From Labedella populi (GTDB taxonomy: Bacteria; Actinomycetota; Actinomycetes; Actinomycetales; Microbacteriaceae), in contig NZ_RZNC01000002.1 of assembly GCF_004078655.1 (NCBI RefSeq), forward strand, positions 372,001-436,000: 64,000 nt of DNA. The letters are read 5' to 3'. Numbering within the stretch: position 1 is the stretch's first letter; every line of letters begins with the position of its first letter. A model generated the notes under the pieces. That model did not search any database. It saw only the letters and a list, made by a program, of their open reading frames with translations, and was not told the DNA's origin. Shown here piece after piece: positions 1 to 9,129 of the stretch. Both the position numbers and the translations under genes were made by a program.

Positions 1-5
1 CGAAA

Positions 6-30
6 ACTTACTAACAAAACGTGTGTAAGT
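6..30. promoter_or_regulatory. Inverted repeat upstream of the sugar ABC operon, possible ROK/LacI-type operator
   Basis: Perfect 6-bp arms ACTTAC (6-11) and GTAAGT (25-30) are separated by 13 nt in the only AT-rich part of the leader, about 140 bp before the sugar receptor gene. The island encodes its own ROK repressor, so this is a candidate operator. This is inference from position and symmetry only; the window edge hides sequence further upstream. Confidence 0.35.
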
Positions 31-167
31 ACTAGCGTCAGTCTTCGATCGGCAGTACTGTCACAGCATCCGGCGCGTTTCCACTCCGTCGGACGCACTC
101 GGCCCGCGACCCTCACCGGCGCGGTCGCCCGGAGTCGCACCACAACGAAGTGATGAGAGGAACGACT

Positions 168-1547
168 ATGACCACGCACAGGCACATGGCGGCCGCGGGG
201 CTCGCCGTCGCAGCCGCCCTCGTTCTCGCCGGCTGCAGCGGCAGCTCGGGAGGCGCGGGCGATGCAGAGGCCGAGCCGGCGGACTCCGGCGAAGTCACCT
301 GGTGGGGTTGGACGCCCGACACCCCGGTGGCCGAGCGCTACATCGAGGAGTTCAACAAGGAGTACCCAGACATCGAGATCACCTACAAGAACTTCGAGAA
401 CGTCGACTACCGTACGACGATCACGCCGGCACTCGACTCCGGCGAGGGCCCCGACGTCTTCGACCTGTCCCCGGCGGGCGGGTCGCCCGACTTGTGGGGT
501 CCCTACGCGATCGACCTCGCGCCCCTCGCGGAGGAAACGCTCGGTTCCGATTGGCAGTCGAAGCTCGGCGACGGCTACGTCGAACAGCTCACGGACTCCG
601 AGGGGCGGTTCGTCTCCCTCCCGCTCGGTGGCATGGCGGCGGGATTCCTCTGGATCAACCAGGACATCCTCGACGAGGCCGGCGCCGAGGTGCCGACCGA
701 TTACGACTCCTGGGTCGCCACGTGCGAGAAGGTGACGGCGATCGGCAAGACCTGCTTCACGATGGGCGCCGGCGGCGAGGACACGTTCCCGACGGAGATG
801 TACCACGCGATCGCGAACTCGGTCGACCCGGACTTCTTCATCGAAGCGGCGACGGGCCAGGCTGCGTGGGACGACCCGGCCGGAGTCGAGACGCTCCAGA
901 TCATCCAGGACATGAAGGACGACGGCATCATCGCCACGAACGCCCTCGACGGGACGCAGTACCCGCTCGCGAACGAGGAGTTCATGAAGGGCGACGCCGC
1001 GATGGTCCAGATGGGCTTCTGGTACACGCAGTACTCGGGAGCCGAATCCTGCAAGGCGGCTATGGAGGCCGCCGGCGTGAGTGACCCGACGTGCTTCGTG
1101 CAGATGCCCGCCGCGTTCCCGGACGTCGCAGGGAAGGGCAACGGGTCGGCGTACTTCGGGGAAGCGGACTACGGTCTCGCCATCAACGCCGACTCGCCGA
1201 ACATCGGTGCGGCGAAGACCTTCGTGCAGTGGATGACCATGTCGGAGACAGGGCAGCAGAACGTCGCAAACGCGCTCGACCTCCTCCCCGCGCTCCAGGG
1301 TGTCACGCCGGACTGGGACACGATCGAACTCGTGGACACCGAGGTGCAACGGCCGGCGATCGAGCAACTCATCAGCGAGAGCGCGGCGGCGGGTCAGTCG
1401 CGTCAGTGGCAGACGAGTGAGACCACCCTCGACATGATCGTGCTCGCCATCCAGCAGATCCTCGACCCGACGATCGACAAGTCCGTCGAGGACATCGCCG
1501 CCGAGATGCAGGCCGGTGCCGAGCCGACCGACATCGGCCTCGACTGA
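168..1547 (+). CDS. Sugar ABC transporter substrate-binding lipoprotein
   Basis: A 459-residue extracellular solute-binding protein of the family-1 (maltose-binding-like) type. The N-terminus is a lipoprotein signal with lipobox LAGC and lipid-anchored Cys23, followed by a Ser/Gly/Ala/Glu linker and then the mature start EVTWWGWTPDTPVAERY, typical of oligosaccharide receptors. I chose ATG 168 over the in-frame GTG 150 and ATG 153 because AGAGGA lies just upstream of 168 and the signal peptide is then of normal length. It is the first gene of a run of permeases, regulators and glycosidase genes, so it should capture the glycoside that starts the pathway. The ligand cannot be read from sequence. 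No ABC ATPase is encoded nearby. Confidence 0.93.
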   Translation: MTTHRHMAAAGLAVAAALVLAGCSGSSGGAGDAEAEPADSGEVTWWGWTPDTPVAERYIEEFNKEYPDIEITYKNFENVDYRTTITPALDSGEGPDVFDLSPAGGSPDLWGPYAIDLAPLAEETLGSDWQSKLGDGYVEQLTDSEGRFVSLPLGGMAAGFLWINQDILDEAGAEVPTDYDSWVATCEKVTAIGKTCFTMGAGGEDTFPTEMYHAIANSVDPDFFIEAATGQAAWDDPAGVETLQIIQDMKDDGIIATNALDGTQYPLANEEFMKGDAAMVQMGFWYTQYSGAESCKAAMEAAGVSDPTCFVQMPAAFPDVAGKGNGSAYFGEADYGLAINADSPNIGAAKTFVQWMTMSETGQQNVANALDLLPALQGVTPDWDTIELVDTEVQRPAIEQLISESAAAGQSRQWQTSETTLDMIVLAIQQILDPTIDKSVEDIAAEMQAGAEPTDIGLD

Positions 1548-1564
1548 CGGACGGGGACTCGATC

Positions 1565-2542
1565 ATGACCGTGACCGCTCCTCCTGAGCTGCGTCCGGTG
1601 GGTTCGCTCGATGAAACACGAGCGGGCGGGAGGACCCGGCGCAAGCCGGCCTCCCGCCTCATTCCCGGAGGGTTCGTCTGGATCCTCCCGGGCCTCATCA
1701 TCTCCGTCGGGCTGATCTACTACAGCATCGTCTACTCCGGCTACCTCTCCTTCTTCGATTGGGCGGGCGGTCGGTCCCGGATGATCCCGGTGGGCTTCGA
1801 TAACTACGTCGAGGCGCTCACGAACCCCGTGTTCTGGACGGCCGTCCGCAACACCGTCATCTACTTCGTCGCCGTTTTCGTCGTGCAGGTGCTCGGCGGC
1901 GTGCTGTTCTCGGCCGCGATGCACTCGAAGATCCTCTTCGCGAACGTCTACAAGGTCATCATCATCATCCCGGTGGTCGTGGCTCCCGCCACTCTCGCCC
2001 CCGCCCACCTCCAGGTCTGGCAGACGAACGGGACGTTCAACCAGATCCTCGAGTCGATCGGGTTCGGCTTCCTCGTGCAGGGGTGGCTCGGCCAGTCGAC
2101 GACGTCGTTGCTCGTCGTCACGCTCGTCGGTTGCTGGGGATCGATCGGCTTCGGCTTCATCCTCTACTTCGCCGGCATGGCCCAGATCGATCCCGAGATG
2201 CTCGAAGCCGCCCGCATCGACGGGGCGGGCAATCTCCGGATCCTGTTCTCGATCGTGCTGCCGAACCTCAAACCCATCACCATCTCGCTCGCGATCCTCA
2301 ACTTCATCACGGCGCTCAAACTCTTCGACAACGTCTGGCTCATCACCCAGGGCGGCCCGGCGCATTCTTCGGAGTTCCTCGGAACCATGATCTACGCCGA
2401 GACGGCCGGATCGTCACGCAACCTCGGCTACGCCGCAGCGCTGTCCGTGATCCTCATGCTCATCGCCGTCGTCACGTCGGTCGTCATCCAGTCGCGCAGC
2501 CGAGAGCGCGTCGCCAACAGTGAGGAGCTTCCCCGTGTTTGA
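1565..2542 (+). CDS. Sugar ABC transporter permease, MalF/UgpA type
   Basis: A 325-residue integral membrane permease with about six transmembrane segments after a basic cytoplasmic N-terminus. The EAA loop that docks the ATPase is visible as MLEAARIDGAGNLRILFSI around residues 215-235. It begins 17 bp after the receptor stop and overlaps the next permease, so the three transport genes form one unit. By family it forms a heterodimeric channel with the second permease and takes substrate from the lipoprotein receptor. Energy must come from an ATPase encoded elsewhere, as with the shared MsiK/MsmX-type ATPases of Gram-positive bacteria. Confidence 0.93.
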   Translation: MTVTAPPELRPVGSLDETRAGGRTRRKPASRLIPGGFVWILPGLIISVGLIYYSIVYSGYLSFFDWAGGRSRMIPVGFDNYVEALTNPVFWTAVRNTVIYFVAVFVVQVLGGVLFSAAMHSKILFANVYKVIIIIPVVVAPATLAPAHLQVWQTNGTFNQILESIGFGFLVQGWLGQSTTSLLVVTLVGCWGSIGFGFILYFAGMAQIDPEMLEAARIDGAGNLRILFSIVLPNLKPITISLAILNFITALKLFDNVWLITQGGPAHSSEFLGTMIYAETAGSSRNLGYAAALSVILMLIAVVTSVVIQSRSRERVANSEELPRV

Positions 2543-3323
2543 GACCCGTTCCGTGCGGTCGCGCGTCCTTCTGCAGCTCATCGTCACGATCGCCGTCGTC
2601 CCGTTCCTGATCCCGATCTACGCGATGGTCTCGCGTTCGTTCTCGGGCGCGGGCTGGGGCAATTACGCCGCCGTCATCTCGGTACCCGGGTTCGCGAGGT
2701 TCTTCCTCAACTCGGCGATCGTCGCCGGGGGATCGATCATCATCATCTACATCGCCACCATGATGGCCGCGTTCGGCTTCTCGAAGCTTCGCGTGCGCCG
2801 CAAAGAGGTGTACTTCTGGATGATGATGGCGGCGCTCACCCTTCCGGAGGTCGTGCTCATCGCGCCGCTCTACGCGACCGCCGTGCAACTCGACCTCCTG
2901 GGCACGTTCTGGTCGGTCATCCTGCCGATCGCCGCCCTTCAGATCCCATTCACCGTGCTCATCACCCGCGGCTACGTCGACGGCATCCCCGACACGCTGT
3001 TCGAGGCGGCTCGACTCGACGGAGCCAACACCTGGCGGATGTTCTGGTCGATCCTCGTACCGCTCGCGCGGCCCATGGCGGTCGCTCTCATCGTGCTCGT
3101 GCTCATCAACGCCTGGAACGCCTATCTCCTGCCCAAGGTGTTCCTGACGAGCGAGGACATGGGCGTCGTGACGCTGCTTCCGGAGTTCTTCCGCCGGCAG
3201 TACAACGACGACACGCCGAAGATCCTGGCTGCCGCCGTCGTCACCGCGATCCCGACCATCGTTGCCTACATCGCTCTGCAGAAGCAGTTCGAGCGCGGCA
3301 TGGCGGCCGGGGCGATCAAGTAG
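2535..3323 (+). CDS. Sugar ABC transporter permease, MalG/UgpE type
   Basis: A 262-residue second permease with about six hydrophobic segments and the EAA motif FEAARLDGANTWRMFWSIL. Two GTG starts are possible: 2520, inside the preceding gene, and 2535. I prefer 2535 because GAGGAG at 2522-2527 sits 7 nt upstream of it. This gives an 8-bp overlap with the preceding permease, consistent with translational coupling. Its partner is the permease immediately upstream. It ends 36 bp before the LacI-like gene, with no obvious terminator between. Confidence 0.92.
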   Translation: MFETRSVRSRVLLQLIVTIAVVPFLIPIYAMVSRSFSGAGWGNYAAVISVPGFARFFLNSAIVAGGSIIIIYIATMMAAFGFSKLRVRRKEVYFWMMMAALTLPEVVLIAPLYATAVQLDLLGTFWSVILPIAALQIPFTVLITRGYVDGIPDTLFEAARLDGANTWRMFWSILVPLARPMAVALIVLVLINAWNAYLLPKVFLTSEDMGVVTLLPEFFRRQYNDDTPKILAAAVVTAIPTIVAYIALQKQFERGMAAGAIK

Positions 3324-3359
3324 GGCCGTCGGGACCGAGGACGAGAGAAGGGACGGGAC

Positions 3360-4172
3360 ATGAGTGAGAGAGAGGTGCGGGCGATCGGACTCGCGATCCC
3401 CGCGAGCAGGATCGACGACCGCTTCGTCGTGGCGCTGCTGAATGCCCTCCCGGACCCCCTGATCCGCGACGGGGTGACCCTCGTCACGAAGGTCGTCCGT
3501 GACGACGACGAGGAGCGCCGACTGTACGAGCACTGGGCGCAGGTCGGGGGCGTGTCCGGGGTCGCCCTCCTCGGGGTGCGCCCCGACGACGCCCGGATCG
3601 TGCGGCTGCGGACGCTCGGCTTCCCGATCGCCGCGGTGATCGACTCCTCCGTCGAGGCTGACTTCCCCGCCGTGGTGGTGGACTTCGATGCGGCGATCGA
3701 CGTATTGCGCACCTTCCTCGCGGAGCGTCCGGCACGCCGGACCCTCTACATCAGTGCCGTCGAGGAGGGATCGACCACCTCGGCCCGCACGGTCGCCGCG
3801 GAGAACGCGGCGCTCGGGGGCCTCTTCGAGGTCGTGTACGTCGAGCACTCGGTGGACGCGGCGACGGCGGCGGCGTCAACGGCCGTGGCCGACGGGCCGG
3901 CGACCCTCGTCTTCGACAGCGACGTCCACGCCGCTGCCGCGCTGTCGATGTTCCGGTCGCAGGGGCTCGAGGTCCCGAAGGACGTGTCGATCGTGTCCTG
4001 GACGAATTCGGCACTGTGCCAGAGCGCCAGTCGGTCCATCACGGCGATCGACCGACGGGGCAGCGAGATCGGCGTCCTGCTCGGCGAGCGCATCCTCGGC
4101 GCCATCGCCGGTGACGACCGGACGCACGACCGGGCGCCGCGCCCGTTCGTCGTGGTGGGGGAGACGGCATGA
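3360..4172 (+). CDS. LacI-type sugar-sensing domain protein lacking the DNA-binding domain
   Basis: A 270-residue protein that matches only the periplasmic-binding-like effector domain of LacI/GalR regulators (VRAIGLAIPASRIDDRFV at the N-terminus, DVSIVSWTNSALCQSA and an AIDRRGSEIGVLLGERI segment near the end). LacI proteins are usually about 330-340 residues with a 60-residue helix-turn-helix and hinge; here the effector domain starts at residue 8. Only 36 bp separate it from the permease stop, so no lost HTH can be hidden upstream. Its stop overlaps the ROK regulator start by ATGA, which suggests coupled production. It may be a sugar sensor acting through another protein, or a degenerate regulator. 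No signal peptide is seen, so it is not a secreted receptor. Confidence 0.8.
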   Translation: MSEREVRAIGLAIPASRIDDRFVVALLNALPDPLIRDGVTLVTKVVRDDDEERRLYEHWAQVGGVSGVALLGVRPDDARIVRLRTLGFPIAAVIDSSVEADFPAVVVDFDAAIDVLRTFLAERPARRTLYISAVEEGSTTSARTVAAENAALGGLFEVVYVEHSVDAATAAASTAVADGPATLVFDSDVHAAAALSMFRSQGLEVPKDVSIVSWTNSALCQSASRSITAIDRRGSEIGVLLGERILGAIAGDDRTHDRAPRPFVVVGETA

Positions 4173-5416
4173 GCACCAAGAGACGCATCGGGCCCTCGTC
4201 GGAGAACACGCGGAGCGCGATCCTCGATCTGATCCGGTCGAGCGGCACGGTGAGCCGTATCGAGCTCGCCGAGATGTCGGGACTCACCGCGACCTCTATC
4301 ACACGCGTCGTCAAATCCCTCATCGACGACCGTCTCGTCGCCGAGACCGGATTCGGCGACTCGACGGGCGGCAAACGCCGCAGCCTTCTGCAGATCAATC
4401 CGCATGCGCGCTACGCCGTGGGGCTCTCGCTCGGCGACGCCCGCCTCACCTACGTCGTGACGGATCTCGCGGGCAACGTCGTCGGGCAACTCGTCTCGCC
4501 GGGCATCGGCCAGGCGGCGCCCGGAACGGAGATCGTCCGGATCGCCGACGAGCTCGAGCAGATCTTCCGCCAGCTCGACATCCCGACGGAGGACGTCGTG
4601 GGTGTGGGAGTCGCCGGAGCCGGCCTCGACCTCGGGGCGGGGGATCGGTTGTCCCTCACCGCCGACGAGTGGGACGCCTTCCCGGTACAGGAGACCCTCG
4701 AGTCGCTCGTCGGGTTGCCCGTCGTACGCGACAACGACGCGGCGTGCGCAGCGCTCGGTCAGTTCTGGGTCGGGCGCATCCCCGCCACGCAGGACTTCGC
4801 GACGCTGTACATGGCACGCGGCTTCGGGCTCGGGCTCATGACGGGCGGCGGGGTGAGTCGGGGATCGTCCTCGAACGTCGGGGAGATCGGCCACCTGGTC
4901 GTCGACATCGACGGCCCCGATTGCTGGTGCGGCTCGCGCGGCTGCCTCGAGATGCTCGCCGCGCCTCGCGCGGTCATCGCGCAGGCGATCGCGGACGGCG
5001 GCCTCGCCGCCGAGCTCGGGCTCGTAGGCGACGACGAGCGACTGCGCCAGGATTTCGACGCGATCGCCCGCGCCGCGAGTCGGGGCGACGATCGCTGCGT
5101 CGCGCTCATCGAGCGATCGGCACGGTACGTCGCGGCCGCCGTGCTCTCCGTCGTCAACCTCCTCGACCTCGATCGGCTGTACCTCGCCGGACCCGGCTTC
5201 GCCGACGCGGGAGCGATCTACGTCGCGGCCATCCGCGATCTCGTGGGGCGGGCCGCCCGCACGCGAGCCGTGCACGGCGTCACCGTGGAGCTCTCCGACC
5301 CGGGGCTCGACACGTCGGCCGTCGGTGCGGCGACCCTCGCCCTCCAGCACGTCCTCACTCCGCACACGCGGATCGAGCGCACGAGCGTCCGCGCCGACAG
5401 TCCGGCGACGGTCTGA
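4169..5416 (+). CDS. ROK-family transcriptional repressor (NagC/XylR-like)
   Basis: A 415-residue regulator with a winged helix-turn-helix at about residues 17-62 (SAILDLIRSSGTVSRIELAE) and a ROK sugar-binding domain after residue 80. The ROK signature is present as GEIGH (238-242), followed by the zinc-binding set Cys252, Cys254 and Cys259 in DCWCGSRGCLE. ROK repressors bind operators when their sugar is absent and release on sugar binding. The start overlaps the stop of the HTH-less LacI-like gene, so both are made from the same mRNA as the transporter. It most likely controls the whole island, possibly through the inverted repeat at the left end of the window. Confidence 0.9.
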   Translation: MSTKRRIGPSSENTRSAILDLIRSSGTVSRIELAEMSGLTATSITRVVKSLIDDRLVAETGFGDSTGGKRRSLLQINPHARYAVGLSLGDARLTYVVTDLAGNVVGQLVSPGIGQAAPGTEIVRIADELEQIFRQLDIPTEDVVGVGVAGAGLDLGAGDRLSLTADEWDAFPVQETLESLVGLPVVRDNDAACAALGQFWVGRIPATQDFATLYMARGFGLGLMTGGGVSRGSSSNVGEIGHLVVDIDGPDCWCGSRGCLEMLAAPRAVIAQAIADGGLAAELGLVGDDERLRQDFDAIARAASRGDDRCVALIERSARYVAAAVLSVVNLLDLDRLYLAGPGFADAGAIYVAAIRDLVGRAARTRAVHGVTVELSDPGLDTSAVGAATLALQHVLTPHTRIERTSVRADSPATV

Positions 5417-5546
5417 GGGAGGACAGCAGAACACCGCACCTCCGCCGACGCATCCCAGCCTCCCGTCGCGGTCTCCCGTCCGGGGACGCGACTCCGCACC
5501 ACTCGCGGGCCACCGGGCCCGCCCCACCTGAAAGGACTGGCACACC

Positions 5547-6317
5547 GTGGCCATTCGCTCCGTCTTGATCAACGTCACCGACATCGCTCGATCGGCCGAC
5601 TTCTACTCCCGCTTCCTCGACGTCGAGACCGTCAGCGTCGACGCCGACCACGCCGTGCTCGATGCCGTGACCGCCACGATTCGACTCCGACGCATCGACG
5701 CCTCGGCGTCCTCGACGTGGATCGCGGACGACCTGCAGGCGGGCTTCCGCCACGTCGGCTTCAAGGTCTCGGATCTCGATGCCCGCGTCGAGGCGCTGCA
5801 CGCGGCGGCGGTGCCCTTCCAGCTCGAGCCGATCCACGCGGAGGGTGATGTCCGCATCACCTTCTTCTACGATCCCGACGGGACCGTTCTCGAACTCGTC
5901 GAGGGACCGCTGCAGTACCACGAGGTCTACGATCGGGACGCGGTCGAACGCGACTGGGGACTGGGGGATCCCGCCCGCCCGCGATTCGACCACGTCGCCG
6001 AGACGGTCGAGGACCTCGAGGTCACGACGAGCTACTACGGCGAGCTCGGCTACTCGCTCATGTCGGGCATCCACCAGCCGAGCGATTCCCGCGGCTTCGA
6101 GATCAACTTCCTGCGCGATGGTGACAGCTCCCTCGAGATCTTCACCTACGAGAAGGCGGAGAAGACGCACCGTGAGCCGCAGCTCGACGCTCCCGGCTTC
6201 CTCGCCGTCGAGTTCGACGGCGGCGCCCCCGGTCAGGCGCATCGTGTCGGCGACGTCGCCGGGGTCGAGTTCTTCGCCGACCCGGACGGCCTCGTGCACA
6301 CGGTGACGCCGGCATGA
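5547..6317 (+). CDS. Two-domain VOC-superfamily protein (glyoxalase/dioxygenase fold)
   Basis: A 256-residue protein with two vicinal-oxygen-chelate modules, about residues 3-120 and 142-256. Each ends in the typical beta-strand pattern (FFYDPDGTVLELVEG; EFFADPDGLVHTV), where the Glu and His positions usually bind a divalent metal. The GTG start at 5547 is preceded by GAAAGGA. Members include dioxygenases, glyoxalases, epimerases and isomerases, so the reaction cannot be fixed. The position between the regulators and sugar oxidoreductases, with a 4-bp overlap to the next gene, points to a step in conversion of the imported sugar, for example acting on a keto or lactone intermediate. Confidence 0.8.
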   Translation: MAIRSVLINVTDIARSADFYSRFLDVETVSVDADHAVLDAVTATIRLRRIDASASSTWIADDLQAGFRHVGFKVSDLDARVEALHAAAVPFQLEPIHAEGDVRITFFYDPDGTVLELVEGPLQYHEVYDRDAVERDWGLGDPARPRFDHVAETVEDLEVTTSYYGELGYSLMSGIHQPSDSRGFEINFLRDGDSSLEIFTYEKAEKTHREPQLDAPGFLAVEFDGGAPGQAHRVGDVAGVEFFADPDGLVHTVTPA

Positions 6318-7267
6318 CGACGCGTTGGGACCTCCGGCCGCTCGGGAGGACGGGCCTCGAGGTCAGCCCGGTCACCCTGGGAGGCGGCCCGCTCGGGAGC
6401 ATGCCGGAGAACTTCGGCTATGAGGTGTCCGAGCGCGACGCGATCGAGCTCGTCCGCGCCGTCCTCGACAGTGACATCCGCACGATCGACACGGCGAACG
6501 GTTACTCGGCGGGTCGCAGTGAGGAACGGATCGGTCGTGGCATCGCCGAATACGGGGGTCTCCCGGACGACGTGCTCGTCATCACGAAGGTCGATCAGAA
6601 GGACGGCGACTACAGCGGCGACCGCGTCCGGCGCTCGCTCGAGGAGAGCCGCTCACGGCTCGGCATCGAGCCGTTACCCGTCGTGCATCTGCACGATCCC
6701 GAGTTCCACGACTTCGCCGCGATCACCGCACCCGGGGGTGCCGTCGACGCACTCGTCGCGGCGCGGGAGCGCGGTGAGGTCGGGCACATCGGTCTCGCCG
6801 GGGGAGACGTGCGGGAGATGGCGCGCTACCTCGAGTTCGGCGTCTTCGACGTCCTGCTCGTGCACAATCGGTGGACCCTCGTCGATCGCAGCGCCGGCGC
6901 ACTCATCGAGGCTGCGACGGAACGGGGCATGGCGGTCGTGAACGCCGCCGTCCTCGGTGGCGGGATCCTCGCCGACACGACCGGGACCAACACGCAGTAC
7001 GGGTACCGGACGGCGCCGCCGGAGACCCTCGCGGCCATCACCGGCATGCGTGCGGTGTGTGCGGAGTACGACACGGACCTCGCCACCGCCGCGATCCGCT
7101 TTTCGACACGCGAGCCGCGCATCGCCACGACGATTGTCGGCATCAGCAAACCCGCGCGCATCGAGTCGACGATCGCCGCCGCGACCGCCGAACTGCCCGA
7201 AGACATCTGGGCGGAACTCGAGGAGCTCGTTCCGGCACCCGAGAACTGGCTCGACGCGACGAGCTGA
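6314..7267 (+). CDS. Aldo/keto reductase, aldose-1-dehydrogenase-like
   Basis: A 317-residue aldo/keto reductase TIM barrel. The catalytic tetrad positions are seen as Asp and Tyr in TIDTANGYSAG, Lys in VITKVDQKDG and His in VVHLHDPEF. The overall pattern (LRPLGRTGLEVSPVTLGGGPLG, a long LAGGDV loop) resembles the D-threo-aldose 1-dehydrogenase / L-fucose dehydrogenase / pyridoxal 4-dehydrogenase subgroup. That subgroup oxidises the anomeric carbon of fucose-like sugars to lactones with NAD(P). It overlaps the VOC gene by 4 bp. Together with the fucose-isomerase-like gene further on, this hints at a 6-deoxy or otherwise unusual aldose. Family assignment is firm; the substrate is inferred. Confidence 0.85.
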   Translation: MTTRWDLRPLGRTGLEVSPVTLGGGPLGSMPENFGYEVSERDAIELVRAVLDSDIRTIDTANGYSAGRSEERIGRGIAEYGGLPDDVLVITKVDQKDGDYSGDRVRRSLEESRSRLGIEPLPVVHLHDPEFHDFAAITAPGGAVDALVAARERGEVGHIGLAGGDVREMARYLEFGVFDVLLVHNRWTLVDRSAGALIEAATERGMAVVNAAVLGGGILADTTGTNTQYGYRTAPPETLAAITGMRAVCAEYDTDLATAAIRFSTREPRIATTIVGISKPARIESTIAAATAELPEDIWAELEELVPAPENWLDATS

Positions 7268-7361
7268 CGTCGCCGAGTTCAGGCGCGCACCGGGACACCA
7301 CCGCGACGACGCGACAACGAACCACAAACCATACCCACAGACCACAGAAACCGAGCACACC

Positions 7362-7724
7362 ATGCCTCTCGTCCGCGTGGACATCCACGATCATCTCGCC
7401 GACCTCCGTCCCGCCATGAGCACCGCCATCCACAGTGCGCTCGTCGAGGGGTGGGAGATGCCGGCCGACGACCTCTTCCAAATCTTCCGGCTCCATGAGA
7501 AGGGCGACCTCTTCTACAGCCGCACCTTCCCGGACGCCGACCGCAGCGACATCGTCTTCATCCAGATCCTCGTGTACACGGGCTACTCGCCCGAAGTGAA
7601 GCAGCGCGGAGCCACCCTCGTCGTCGATCGTCTCGCCGAACTCGGGATCAAGCGCGACGACATCCTCATCGCGCTGAGCGAGAACGGGGACGGCGACTGG
7701 CTCGCCCCCTCGAAGGAGGCGTGA
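7362..7724 (+). CDS. Tautomerase-family protein
   Basis: A 120-residue protein beginning Met-Pro-Leu-Val, so that removal of Met exposes the N-terminal Pro used as catalytic base in the tautomerase superfamily. The length fits the tautomerase_2 type (SDIVFIQILVYTGYSPEVKQ, then VDRLAELGIKRDDILIAL) rather than the 60-residue 4-oxalocrotonate type. The ATG at 7362 is the only start that places Pro second. Its leader has no clear ribosome-binding site and is rich in A and C. It lies 1 bp before the GH1 gene. It could isomerise a keto or enol intermediate from the sugar oxidation steps. Confidence 0.82.
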   Translation: MPLVRVDIHDHLADLRPAMSTAIHSALVEGWEMPADDLFQIFRLHEKGDLFYSRTFPDADRSDIVFIQILVYTGYSPEVKQRGATLVVDRLAELGIKRDDILIALSENGDGDWLAPSKEA

Positions 7725-7725
7725 C

Positions 7726-9129
7726 GTGCAGCGCAGTGACTTCCCCGACTCCTTCGTCTGGGGATCCGCGACGGCGTCGTATCAGATCGAGGGCGCCGTG
7801 ACCGAGGACGGCCGGGGGCCGAGCATCTGGGACACGCTCACACGACGACCCGGCGCGATCGCGGATGCAACGAACGGAGACATCGCCGACGACCACTACC
7901 ACCGCTGGGAGGAGGACGTCGCGCTCATGGCGGGCCTCGGCCTCGACGCGTACCGGTTCTCGATCGCGTGGCCGCGTATCCAGGCCGACGGGAGGGGGGC
8001 CGCGAATCCCGCCGGACTCGACTTCTACCGGCGGCTCGCCGAGGGGCTCCTCGAACGCGGCATCACCCCGTGGGCGACCCTCTACCACTGGGACCTCCCG
8101 CAGGCGCTCGAGGATCGAGGCGGATGGCTCGAACGGGACACCGCCTTCCGCTTCGCGGAGTACTCGGCCACCGTGGCCGAGAATCTCGGCGACGTGATCA
8201 CCAACTGGATCACGCTCAACGAGCCGTGGTGCTCGTCCTTCCTCGGCTACGCGAGCGGCGCGCACGCCCCCGGGCGCCAGGAGGGGTCACGTGCGGCGCG
8301 CGCCGCGCATCACCTGCTCCTCGGCCATGGCCTCGCGGTCCCGGAACTGCGGCGCGCGGTCCCCGACGCGAACGTCGGCATCACGCTCAACCTGTACTCC
8401 ATCCGCGCCGCCACCGACCGTGGGGAGGACATCGATGCGGCTCGCCGGATCGACGGCCTCGGGAACAGGTTCTTTCTCGACCCCGTCCTGCGGGGGGCGT
8501 ACCCGTCCGACGTCCTCGCCGACCTCGATGAGGAGGCCTGGTTCGCGGAGAACGCTGCACCGGCGGACCTCGCCTCGATCTCGGCCCCTCTCGACTTTCT
8601 CGGCATCAACTACTACAGCCGTCACACGCTGCGAGCGGGTGGGGCCATGCACCCGGCTGCCGACGGCGCAGCGAGCGCCTACCCCGGCAGCGAGTCGGTG
8701 GAGTTCGTCGACACAGGCGCTGAGAAGACGTTCATGGGGTGGGAGATCCATCCGGACGGCCTCGTCGACGTCCTCGAGATGGCGCACGCGATCGCCCCGG
8801 AGCTTCCCCTCCACATCACCGAGAACGGATCCGCGTACGAGGACGTCGTCGGAGAGGGCGGCTCGGTCGATGACCCCGAGCGCACCGCGTACCTGCGTCA
8901 GCACATCGCTGCATGCCGCGATGCGATCGAGCGCGGCCTCCCGCTCGGCGGCTATTTCGTCTGGTCGCTCATCGACAACTTCGAATGGGCGTGGGGCCAC
9001 AGCCGACGATTCGGGATCGTGCACGTCGACTACGAGACGCAGGCGCGGACGCCCAAGACGAGCGGTCGCTGGCTCGCCGGGTTCCTCGGGGGGCCGCTCG
9101 CTGACGACCCGGACGCGACCGGATCATGA
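7726..9129 (+). CDS. GH1 beta-glucosidase
   Basis: A 467-residue glycoside hydrolase family 1 enzyme of full length. It starts with the family hallmark FPDSFVWGSATASYQIEGA. The acid/base Glu166 is in TLNEPW and the nucleophile Glu366 is in HITENG. The GTG start at 7726 has AAGGAGG 7 nt upstream. There is no signal peptide, so it acts in the cytoplasm on the glycoside brought in by the ABC system, releasing a terminal beta-linked sugar. Its stop overlaps the next start by 4 bp. The aglycone and exact sugar specificity cannot be read from sequence. Confidence 0.95.
   Translation: MQRSDFPDSFVWGSATASYQIEGAVTEDGRGPSIWDTLTRRPGAIADATNGDIADDHYHRWEEDVALMAGLGLDAYRFSIAWPRIQADGRGAANPAGLDFYRRLAEGLLERGITPWATLYHWDLPQALEDRGGWLERDTAFRFAEYSATVAENLGDVITNWITLNEPWCSSFLGYASGAHAPGRQEGSRAARAAHHLLLGHGLAVPELRRAVPDANVGITLNLYSIRAATDRGEDIDAARRIDGLGNRFFLDPVLRGAYPSDVLADLDEEAWFAENAAPADLASISAPLDFLGINYYSRHTLRAGGAMHPAADGAASAYPGSESVEFVDTGAEKTFMGWEIHPDGLVDVLEMAHAIAPELPLHITENGSAYEDVVGEGGSVDDPERTAYLRQHIAACRDAIERGLPLGGYFVWSLIDNFEWAWGHSRRFGIVHVDYETQARTPKTSGRWLAGFLGGPLADDPDATGS

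Noticed and set aside
3324-3359. A frameshifted HTH for the LacI-like protein
   Set aside because: Only 36 bp lie between the permease stop and the start, too short for a DNA-binding domain in any frame.
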